Positions 1-7,285 of a DNA stretch of 64,000 nucleotides are shown piece after piece. How positions within the stretch are numbered: position 1 is the first letter of the stretch; every line of letters begins with the position of its first letter. The DNA comes from Desulfosudis oleivorans Hxd3 (GTDB taxonomy: Bacteria; Desulfobacterota; Desulfobacteria; Desulfobacterales; Desulfosudaceae): positions 3,227,001-3,291,000 of the forward strand of contig NC_009943.1 of NCBI RefSeq assembly GCF_000018405.1. Direction: 5' to 3'. The notes beneath the pieces were generated by a model. The model ran no database searches, was not told where the DNA came from, and was given only the letters and a program-made list of their open reading frames with translations. A program made the position numbers and the translations under genes.

Positions 1-530
1 TACTGGTTGTAGGTCAGTTCATGGTCAAACACCGCCAGCAAAAGGTCCAGGTAGGCAAGGCCGGCGTCCGCGGCCTTGCCGCTCACCAGTTCACCGATGA
101 TCTCCATGGGCTCGGCGGTCAGGGCATAAAGCCACCGGGCCTTGATCCGGTTCACGGCGGCCATGAACCGGTCAAACAGCCGGGAATCGGGGTGAAGCAG
201 CACCGGGGGCAGGCTGATGGCCAGAATCCGGCCAAACGTGGGCCCCTCTTTAATGGCCGCCTGAAGGGATCGGCTGTAACAATCAATGGCCTTCCGGTCC
301 GCGCCCCCGGTGATCAGTGCCAGGTAGCCGTCGGCCAGGGCCCGGCCCAGGGCGGATTCAATGGAAAGGCCGTACACCACGTCACCGGCCAGAACGCTTA
401 CCGCCTTCGCCTTCAAATCGCATCCGGCCTTGTCCAGCCGGTTTTTTACCCGGCGGGCCAGGTCGGGATCGGCCAGGGCCAGGACCTCCAGGGGGGAGTC
501 TCCATTATTTATGTATGAGAATTGGTTCAT
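1..530 (-). CDS. N-terminal part of a NorD/CbbO-like MoxR partner protein (partial)
   Basis: The reading frame starts at ATG 530 (MNQFSYINNG) and stays open for 176 codons to the left edge, so only the N-terminus is visible. The visible part is helical and rich in Ala and Leu, with no recognisable motif and no VWA domain yet. The gene lies downstream of, and on the same strand as, a NorQ/CbbQ-type ATPase. In known pairs such as NorQ-NorD and CbbQ-CbbO the partner is a VWA protein that carries its MIDAS domain at the C-terminus. By context this is probably that partner, which helps the ATPase insert metal into or remodel a target enzyme. That it is coding is well supported; the role is inference from position. 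Confidence 0.6.
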   Translation of the reverse strand, partial: MNQFSYINNGDSPLEVLALADPDLARRVKNRLDKAGCDLKAKAVSVLAGDVVYGLSIESALGRALADGYLALITGGADRKAIDCYSRSLQAAIKEGPTFGRILAISLPPVLLHPDSRLFDRFMAAVNRIKARWLYALTAEPMEIIGELVSGKAADAGLAYLDLLLAVFDHELTYNQ

Positions 531-594
531 GAACGTAAGCGGTATTGCCCCACGCCGTATCCGGTCCGATAAGGCATTCTATCCACCGATTCAG

Positions 595-719
595 GATGGC
601 TTCGTAAAAAGGTCAAGATCAAGGCGCCGCAAAGCCCGAGGAATGAGGCGTACTGAATGTACGCCGCAGTGACGAGGGATGCCGCGCAACGCAGAGATTG
701 GGCTTTTTACGGAGCCATC
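595..719. repeat. Palindromic MITE-like element with terminal inverted repeats
   Basis: The left end (GATGGCTTCGTAAAAAG) and the inverted right end (GATGGCTCCGTAAAAAG) match at 16 of 17 bases. A central palindrome at 645-668 has arms GGCGTAC and GTACGCC. The right end overlaps the NorQ-like stop codon by two bases. A second element with the same central core lies at 30186-30326. It codes for nothing visible, so it fits a short non-autonomous mobile or palindromic intergenic repeat. Confidence 0.75.
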
Positions 720-1539
720 AAAACAGATCTTTTACCAAATCATCCAGCGTCTCCTGCAACCCCTCATCATCGGTCAGGGGCTGGCAGATGGCGGCCCGGC
801 AGGCGTCCGCCCCGGCCACGCCCTGGCGGATCAGGCGGGCGGCATAGATAAGGAGCCGGGTGCTGGCCCCCTCGGTCAGGCCGTGCTCCCGAATGTTGCG
901 AATCCGGGTCCCCAGCCGCACCAGCCGGTCAGCGGTCTCCTGGTCCACGCCCGCCTCCTTGCAAATGATGGTAATTTCATGTTCAGCCGCCGGATAGTCA
1001 AAGGTCAGGGCCGTAAACCGCTGGCGCGTGCTCTGCTTCATGTCTTTAAGCACGGACTGGTATCCGGGGTTATAGGAGATCACCAGCAGAAAGTCGGGGT
1101 GGGCGGGAATCACCTCTCCTTTTTTGTCGATATAGAGGGTGCGGCGGTCGTCGGTCAGCGGGTGAATCACCACGGTGGTGTCTTTCCGGGCCTCCACGAT
1201 CTCGTCAAAATAGCAGATAGCGCCCATACGCACCGCCGTGGTCAGGGGGCCGTCCCGCCACACGGTTTCATCGTTTTTCAGAATGTAGCGGCCCACCAGG
1301 TCGGAGACAAACAGGTCCTCGTGGCAGGCCACGGTGATCAGGGGCCGGCCCAGACGAAAGGACATGTGCTGCACGAACCGGGTCTTGCCGCAGCCGGTGG
1401 GGCCCTTGAGCATAACGGGCAGCCGGGCGTCGTAAGCCGCCTGAAACAGAACCGCCTCGTTTCCCGCCGGCAGGTAGAAGGGTTCTTCCGTAATTCGGAA
1501 ATCTTCGGCCCTGATTTCCGTGTTCTGCTGCTTTTTCAC
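718..1539 (-). CDS. NorQ/CbbQ-type MoxR AAA+ ATPase
   Basis: A MoxR-family AAA+ ATPase of the NorQ/NirQ/CbbQ branch. It has Walker A GPTGCGKT, Walker B CYFDEI and sensor-type SYNPGYQ. Family members are cytoplasmic chaperone ATPases that act with a VWA protein to activate metalloenzymes such as nitric oxide reductase or RuBisCO. No such enzyme is in view, so the client is unknown. The start was set at GTG 1539 because GAGGAG lies six bases upstream. An in-frame ATG at 1557 lacks a ribosome site but would add six residues. The stop codon lies in the end of a repeat element. The downstream gene on the same strand is the presumed VWA partner. Confidence 0.85.
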   Translation of the reverse strand: MKKQQNTEIRAEDFRITEEPFYLPAGNEAVLFQAAYDARLPVMLKGPTGCGKTRFVQHMSFRLGRPLITVACHEDLFVSDLVGRYILKNDETVWRDGPLTTAVRMGAICYFDEIVEARKDTTVVIHPLTDDRRTLYIDKKGEVIPAHPDFLLVISYNPGYQSVLKDMKQSTRQRFTALTFDYPAAEHEITIICKEAGVDQETADRLVRLGTRIRNIREHGLTEGASTRLLIYAARLIRQGVAGADACRAAICQPLTDDEGLQETLDDLVKDLF

Positions 1540-1580
1540 CGGTATCTCCTCAACCATGAATTTATGTTATCCAAACCCAA

Positions 1581-1607
1581 ATCGCTACCGGGATCGGTAT
1601 CGGTATC
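1581..1607. repeat. Short ATCGGT-rich intergenic repeat, copy 1
   Basis: This 27-bp stretch in the gap between the NorQ-like gene and the TraB gene is built from ATCGGG/ATCGGT hexamers. It matches 23784-23810 at 24 of 27 positions. Both copies are intergenic and on the same strand. Its function is unknown. Confidence 0.5.
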
Positions 1608-1749
1608 GAAATCAAAACATACATGGCACTTTCAACAAAAACGAGCCTGTTGGACATCTTCCTTGACACGGCACGGAATTCGATATATCCGGCGGTATCA
1701 GGGCGATAATTTAACACGTCAGGCCGCATATTTCACGAAAAGAATAATA

Positions 1750-2913
1750 ATGACCAGTGACGACAACATTCATCACCTGCATGCAGGTGACAAAGAGATC
1801 CTTCTGGTGGGCACCGCCCATGTCTCCCGCCAGAGCGCCGAACAGGTCACTCAGGTGATTGAGGCAGAGCAGCCGGACACGGTGTGCGTGGAGCTTTGCC
1901 GGCCCAGGTTTGAGGCTGTCCGCAACCGGGAGCACTGGCGACAGATGGACATCCTGAAGGTGGTCCGGGACAAGAAGGCCTTTATGCTGCTGGCCAACCT
2001 GCTGCTGGCCGCCTTTCAGAAAAAGATCGCGGAAAAGTTCGGCATTGCGCCGGGCCAGGACATGATCAGTGCTATTGAAACCGCGGAAAAAATCGGGGCA
2101 AAGATCCACCTGGCCGACCGGGAAATCCGCGCCACCCTTGCCCGGGCCTGGCGTTCCATGGGGCTCTGGGGAAAAAGCAAGCTCCTGTTCCAACTGGTGG
2201 GCTCCCTTGCAGGTGCCGATGAAATCTCTGAAGAGGAGATCGAAAAGCTCAAGCAGGAGGACATGCTGCACATGGTGCTGGCCGAGCTGGAGGCATCCCA
2301 CCCCATGCTGCGAAAAATCATCATCGATGAACGGGACCAGTACCTGGCCCACTCCATTTACAACGCCCCCGGAAAAAAGATCGTGGCTGTGGTGGGTGCG
2401 GGCCATGTAGCCGGCATCAAACGGTACTGGAACACGGCCATCGATATTCAGGCGCTGGAGACCGTTCCACCGCCCGGTATATCCGGGAAAGTGATAAAGT
2501 GGGGTATTCCCGCCCTTATCATCGCGGTGTTTGTGCTGGGGTTTGCCCTGGGCGGCAGGGATACCGGCATGCACCTTCTGGGGCTCTGGATTCTTGCCAA
2601 CAGCACCCTGGCCGGCCTGGGCGCCCTGGCCGCATGGGGCCATCCGCTCACCATCCTGGCGGCCGCGGTATCGGCCCCCATCACATCGGTCAACCCCGCC
2701 ATTGGCGCCGGATGGGTGGCCGGGCTGGTGGAAGCCCTGGTGCGGCGGCCCACCGTGGGAGACCTGGAAGACCTCTCTTCCGATATCACCTCCTTTGGCG
2801 GTTTCTGGCGCAACCGGGTCACCCGGGTGCTGCTGGTTGTGGTGCTGGTCAATCTGGGCAGCACGCTGGGCACCTTTGGTGCCCTGCCCCTGATGGCCCG
2901 GCTGTTCCACTGA
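1750..2913 (+). CDS. TraB/PrgY-family membrane protein
   Basis: A 387-residue TraB/PrgY family protein. The N-terminal half has the two GxxH motifs of the TIKI/TraB/PrgY superfamily (LLVGTAHVS near residue 20 and VVGAGHVAG near 216) and the conserved VCVELCRPRF. The C-terminal part has several hydrophobic segments and a polar VNPAIGAGWVAG loop. Bacterial relatives such as enterococcal PrgY reduce pheromone activity, and the superfamily is predicted to be metal-dependent peptidases. The role here is unknown. The frame is open upstream as far as 679, but that stretch is the antisense of the NorQ-like gene, so ATG 1750 was taken. No clear ribosome site precedes it. Confidence 0.85.
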   Translation: MTSDDNIHHLHAGDKEILLVGTAHVSRQSAEQVTQVIEAEQPDTVCVELCRPRFEAVRNREHWRQMDILKVVRDKKAFMLLANLLLAAFQKKIAEKFGIAPGQDMISAIETAEKIGAKIHLADREIRATLARAWRSMGLWGKSKLLFQLVGSLAGADEISEEEIEKLKQEDMLHMVLAELEASHPMLRKIIIDERDQYLAHSIYNAPGKKIVAVVGAGHVAGIKRYWNTAIDIQALETVPPPGISGKVIKWGIPALIIAVFVLGFALGGRDTGMHLLGLWILANSTLAGLGALAAWGHPLTILAAAVSAPITSVNPAIGAGWVAGLVEALVRRPTVGDLEDLSSDITSFGGFWRNRVTRVLLVVVLVNLGSTLGTFGALPLMARLFH

Positions 2914-3123
2914 TCTCCGCCCAAACATCAATTCGATAAACACCTTTCGGCGGCGCATACACCAGCGGTAGTGGTCCTCACAGCCAAAACGCAAAGATAT
3001 GGTGGCATGTCTACTGCGACCGGTTTTTCCCTCGATATTGTCCCGGTGATATGGTACTACATTTTCAGTAAATATTTCACTGTGCTTCAATAAACTCCGC
3101 AATCAGGGCGTGGAATCATATTC

Positions 3124-5325
3124 GTGGATGCTCCAGGCAAACGGCACATCATTTACAAGCCGATTCACAGCGGCAATGCCAAGAAGGTCAAAGTCTTTCC
3201 CAACCCGTCGGCCACCAGCCGGCTCAAGGTGGCGCCCGGCTCCCGGCTGATCAACCTCAATGAAAAGACCGACGCCACCACAGGCAAAAAAAGCGGCAAA
3301 GTCAAGTATCTCATCGACCGGCTCAACTATATCAACTTCCAGGATGAGACCATTCTCATCAACTTCCATCACAAGAAGTACGACCACAAGGTGACCAAGC
3401 ACGTCCTGCCCATGCCCTGCAAGGATGCCCGGCTGGAGTGCACCTGGACCGACATATCGGACCTGGTCCCCGTGTTCCGCAACTACCGGCTTGAAGAGGT
3501 GTTGATTCCGGACAACAACAAGGTGCTGATGGTCAAGCCCGAAATTATCAGCGCCAGCCGCAGGCGGATCATCATGAAGCTGCCGCGGCAGTACCAGGAG
3601 GTCAACAAGCGGCGGGTCAAGCGGTACGACTGTCACGGCATCGATGTACGCATGGTGCAGAACAGCGTGGTCTACCGGGGCGAACTGCTGGACTTTTCCA
3701 CCATGGCCTTTCATATCCGGCTTATCAGCAAGATATCCCCGACCTTCAAGTGGATCAACCCGGATGTGAAGGTCAACATCATTCTCCGTTCCGGCAAGGA
3801 TACCATCTATTCAGGGGAGTGCCTGATATTTAAACAGACCGGGGACAAGGAGTACCGGGACATCGTACTGGAACCGTTGAACTTCGAGATTCAGCGGTTC
3901 AAGCCCAGGGAGTACCGCAGCGCCCGTCAGCAGCTGGTTCCCTCTCCGGACGCAGTGATCCGGCACCCGCTGACCGGCAAGGATGTCCAGCTCAAAATTC
4001 ACGACATGTCGGGTTCCGGGTTCTCCGTGGAGGAACACGAGGAAGACGCGGTGCTGCTCCCCGGCCTGGTCACGCCGGAGACCACCCTCAAGTTTGCCAG
4101 CAACTTCGTGCTCCGGTGCCGGGGCCAGGTGATCTACAGCATACCGGAAGAGGATGACCAGCACGGGGTCAAGTGCGGCATCACCATCCTGGACATGGCC
4201 ATCAACGACCACATGAACCTGCTGGCCATCCTGGGGCAGGCCGAGGACGGCAACTCCTACCTCTGCGACTCGGTGAACATGGACCTGCTGTGGGAGTTCT
4301 TTTTCCGCAACGGCATCATCTATTCGGACAGCTACGAACTGGTGCACGAGCACAAGGACCAGGTCAAGCGGACCTACGAAAACCTCTACACGCAAAACCC
4401 CCACATCGCCCGCCACTTCATCTACCAGGACAAGGGCATGATTCTGGGGCATCTGGCCATGCTGCGGTTTTATGAAAGGTCCTGGATTCTCTGCCTTCAC
4501 TCCTCCCAGAACACCATTCCCCAGTTGAGTCAGAAGCTCTCCCTGCTCAACCAGGCGGCCCGGTATGTGTACGAGTCCTACTCCTTTGCCTCGGCCCACC
4601 TGGACTACCTGGTCAGCTACTACGACTCCAACGACAAGTTCGCCATTTCGGTATTCGGCAGCATCGCCCGCAACACCCAGAGCCCCAAGGGATGCTCCAT
4701 TGATTCTTTGGCCTATTTCCGTCACCGGCGGGAGGAGCACAAGGATTGCGTTCTGCCGGAAGGGTATTACCTGGCGTCCACCACCCACGAAGACCTGGCG
4801 GTGCTGGAGAGTTTTTACGAACACAAATCCGGGGGCCTGATGATGCAGGCCTTTGACCTGGTGTCCGGGTCCAGCAATATCCGCAAGCTTTCCAACGAGT
4901 ATCTGCAGCTCGGGTTTCAGCGGAAGCGGTATCTCTTCTCCCTGAAAACCAAAGACCAGATCAAGGCGGTGCTGATGATCAACAGCTCGGACATCGGCCT
5001 GAACATGGCCGACCTGACCAGCTGCATCAAGATCTTTATCACCGACCACCGGGCACTGCCGGCACCGGCCATTCATGCCTCCCTGGCCCGTATCTGCAAA
5101 AACTTGAAAAAGAAAAGCATGCCGGTCTTTATCTACCCCTCCAACTATGCCGGAGAGATAGGACTTTCCTACGAACAGACCTTCAACCTCTGGGTCCTGG
5201 ACACCCAGTACACCGACCAGTTTGCCAAACAGGTCAAGTCCCTGGTCCGGAATGCCGAAGAAAAAAACAGCCCGCCCAAAGCACCGGCCCGCCAGCGGCC
5301 CGTTTCCCAGTCCGAGGCCCGCTGA
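3124..5325 (+). CDS. Large PilZ-domain protein, likely c-di-GMP responsive
   Basis: A 733-residue cytoplasmic protein without signal peptide or membrane segments. A PilZ signature is visible at about residues 265-300: an Arg-rich REYRSAR stretch followed by HDMSGSGF, the D/NxSxxG box. An earlier, degenerate PilZ-like segment (RRVKRYD then LDFSTMAF) lies near 160-195, as in YcgR-type proteins. The C-terminal 300 residues are unassigned, with weak GNAT-like features that are a guess. The start is GTG 3124. A STAS protein follows 176 bp downstream on the same strand. PilZ proteins bind cyclic di-GMP; the output here cannot be told from the sequence. Confidence 0.75.
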   Translation: MDAPGKRHIIYKPIHSGNAKKVKVFPNPSATSRLKVAPGSRLINLNEKTDATTGKKSGKVKYLIDRLNYINFQDETILINFHHKKYDHKVTKHVLPMPCKDARLECTWTDISDLVPVFRNYRLEEVLIPDNNKVLMVKPEIISASRRRIIMKLPRQYQEVNKRRVKRYDCHGIDVRMVQNSVVYRGELLDFSTMAFHIRLISKISPTFKWINPDVKVNIILRSGKDTIYSGECLIFKQTGDKEYRDIVLEPLNFEIQRFKPREYRSARQQLVPSPDAVIRHPLTGKDVQLKIHDMSGSGFSVEEHEEDAVLLPGLVTPETTLKFASNFVLRCRGQVIYSIPEEDDQHGVKCGITILDMAINDHMNLLAILGQAEDGNSYLCDSVNMDLLWEFFFRNGIIYSDSYELVHEHKDQVKRTYENLYTQNPHIARHFIYQDKGMILGHLAMLRFYERSWILCLHSSQNTIPQLSQKLSLLNQAARYVYESYSFASAHLDYLVSYYDSNDKFAISVFGSIARNTQSPKGCSIDSLAYFRHRREEHKDCVLPEGYYLASTTHEDLAVLESFYEHKSGGLMMQAFDLVSGSSNIRKLSNEYLQLGFQRKRYLFSLKTKDQIKAVLMINSSDIGLNMADLTSCIKIFITDHRALPAPAIHASLARICKNLKKKSMPVFIYPSNYAGEIGLSYEQTFNLWVLDTQYTDQFAKQVKSLVRNAEEKNSPPKAPARQRPVSQSEAR

Positions 5326-5501
5326 CCCGAACAGGCCCCCTTCCAGCCGGTCTTGCTTGCGGCCTCCGCGATCGGCACACATGGATCTGCGCCATCTTTT
5401 TGTTTGCGCTTTCGGCAAAGCGGTGCTAGAGTAATAACCATAGCAGAACCCGTTGTTGAACATGTGTTCTTAATTAATTCTAACAGATGGAGCGGCTTCG
5501 A

Positions 5502-5816
5502 ATGGCTCAGAGTGAAATCACCCGGCAGGCCAGGCAGGTGATCGTGAAGCCCGGGACCGACCTGGTGGCCTCCATGGCCGATGGTTTCCGGGAGGAGTTG
5601 CAGCAGGTGATTCGGGAATCACCCGAGTCGGTCACCATTGACCTGACCGGCGTGGAGATGGTGGACTCCGTGGGCATCGGCGTCATGATTGCTGTCTATA
5701 ACTCGCTGGCCAAAGTGGAAGGCATGCTCAAGGTCATCAACGCCAATAAAAACATTTTAAACCTCTTTCGCACCATGCGGCTGGACCGGCACTTTACCGT
5801 CGAAGGTACGGCGTAA
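5502..5816 (+). CDS. STAS-domain anti-sigma-factor antagonist-like protein
   Basis: A 104-residue single STAS domain of the SpoIIAA/RsbV type. The core reads IDLTGVEMVDSVGIGVMIA, so the phosphorylatable Ser of the DSxGxG motif is present. Such proteins switch partner by phosphorylation by an anti-sigma kinase. No kinase or phosphatase gene is nearby. ATG 5502 has GGAG nine bases upstream, whereas ATG 5487 has none. The gene follows the PilZ gene on the same strand and is followed by a hairpin terminator, so the two may form a signalling pair. Confidence 0.85.
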   Translation: MAQSEITRQARQVIVKPGTDLVASMADGFREELQQVIRESPESVTIDLTGVEMVDSVGIGVMIAVYNSLAKVEGMLKVINANKNILNLFRTMRLDRHFTVEGTA

Positions 5817-5860
5817 ATCCAGCCTGTTCAGGCCCTCAGTCCCCGGAAAATACCTAAAAA

Positions 5861-5893
5861 AAACGCCGCCGGCATATGATGCCTGCGGCGTTT
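5861..5893. terminator. Bidirectional hairpin terminator
   Basis: Arms AAACGCCGC and GCGGCGTTT are flanked by A- and T-rich ends. The hairpin lies between the STAS gene and the end of the convergent acyltransferase gene, so it can serve both. Confidence 0.75.
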
Positions 5894-5948
5894 CCTGTTT
5901 CCATGATTTCTCTGGTGTATTATCCTTCCATGGATTAGTCCCGGCATT

Positions 5949-7136
5949 CTACTCCAGGTTTTCGGCAAGAAACTCCATAAATGCCCTGTCCCGGTTGCCG
6001 GTGGCCAGATGGGAGGGCATGGACAAAAGAATGGAAATGGTCTTGTTAAATCCCATCATACCGATAAAAAACGGCGTCATCATGCCGCAGGGGGGGACGG
6101 CAAACATCATGTCTGGGATAAACGTATCAAGGGTCACCAGGGGGGCGGGGATCCGGCCCATATTGGACATAAATCCCGAAACCCAGTACCGGCCGGTTTT
6201 CAGGCCTTTTTTGATGTCGTTTTCCAGGTAGCGGCGCAACACCCACAGGGGAAGGCGCGGTATGATTTTCTCCGCAAATGCCGGCTTTCCGTCCTGCTCC
6301 ATGTAGGCCTGAATGCGCTGTTGAATCGCCTCAATGGTGGTTTCCCGGGTGATTTCAATATACAGGGCACGGGACAGGTTGCTGGCAGATTTAATGTCCG
6401 GCCGCCGGGGCCGCAGGGATAATGGAATCCCGAAGATTACCTTTCCATCCGGGTTCTTTTGCCATGCCGCCTGTGCCGACAGCAGCGCGACTTTGGGCAG
6501 GAGTTTGGAGATCGGCCCTTTCACATCCATGCGGCAAAAGGAGATGTCGGGCGATGCCGCTCCCGGGTTTCCCGTGGGCGCAACGCACTGCCCGCCCTTC
6601 CATTTGGGCTCATGCATGCCGGTGACGTTCCGGAACTGGTCGATGGACTCGGCATAGCCCGACCCCTCGGGTGCTTCGCCGCGCAGAATACGAAACACAT
6701 CCGCAATCCACATGAAGGTCCCCTGCCCGTCGGTAATTCCGTGGTGGGTCCGGAATACCAGCCGCAGGGGGTCGCCCCTGAACACCAGCACTTCACTGGT
6801 GGGGCCGGTTTTTATCGGCAGGGGCCGCTTGTAAAAAGAGGTGCCCTGAAAATTCAACCCGGACCATTGGGCGCCGTCCAGTTCGGTGACCGGTGGGGCC
6901 ACACCGGAATCCACAAGCCGGGAGGCGCTCAGCCAGCCCCTATAGACCAGCCGGGTGCTGGGATTGGCTGCAGCGGCAGCATGTACCGCATGGGTCAATG
7001 CCTGCAAATCAATATTCCCCCGTCCTTCCACAATAAATTGATTGCAGATGGGAAACCGGTAGGCTTTATCAATGTAGTCCGACGCGATATAAACCCTTGG
7101 TCCGTTGGTTACTTTTCTGGATTGATTCTTCGGCAT
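5949..7136 (-). CDS. Stand-alone condensation-fold acyltransferase
   Basis: A 395-residue protein with the HHxxxDG catalytic motif (HHGITDG, residues 131-137) of the condensation/wax-ester synthase/PapA superfamily. The length fits a single two-lobed chloramphenicol-acetyltransferase-like unit, with no adenylation or carrier domain. A second conserved-looking block, SNMGRI, in the C-terminal lobe resembles the floor-loop region. Members join an acyl-CoA or carrier-bound acyl group to an alcohol or amine. There is no biosynthetic cluster around it, so the substrate is open. The ATG has a G-rich ribosome site about 10 bp upstream. Confidence 0.75.
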   Translation of the reverse strand: MPKNQSRKVTNGPRVYIASDYIDKAYRFPICNQFIVEGRGNIDLQALTHAVHAAAAANPSTRLVYRGWLSASRLVDSGVAPPVTELDGAQWSGLNFQGTSFYKRPLPIKTGPTSEVLVFRGDPLRLVFRTHHGITDGQGTFMWIADVFRILRGEAPEGSGYAESIDQFRNVTGMHEPKWKGGQCVAPTGNPGAASPDISFCRMDVKGPISKLLPKVALLSAQAAWQKNPDGKVIFGIPLSLRPRRPDIKSASNLSRALYIEITRETTIEAIQQRIQAYMEQDGKPAFAEKIIPRLPLWVLRRYLENDIKKGLKTGRYWVSGFMSNMGRIPAPLVTLDTFIPDMMFAVPPCGMMTPFFIGMMGFNKTISILLSMPSHLATGNRDRAFMEFLAENLE

Positions 7137-7285
7137 CTTTGATTGTCCCCCTTGAAAAGCAGTGCAAAAAATGAAATAGTCCTCATTAATTCACCATAAA
7201 CAATTCTTTATCAGTGTTTAAGGGGAAAAACAAGAATCATCACATATAGGGACTTCACCCGGATACGGGAGCCAGAAGAGGGCAC

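Noticed and set aside
679-1749. N-terminal extension of the TraB protein to 744 residues
   Set aside because: The extension is the antisense of the NorQ-like gene plus the intergenic gap; TraB homology begins at 1750.
1711-3102. 463-residue open frame on the minus strand over TraB
   Set aside because: It overlaps a gene with clear motifs, has low-complexity GC-driven composition and no recognisable domain.
3811-5463. 550-residue open frame opposite the PilZ gene
   Set aside because: It is rich in Gly, Val and His as expected for the antisense of a GC-rich gene, with no motif.
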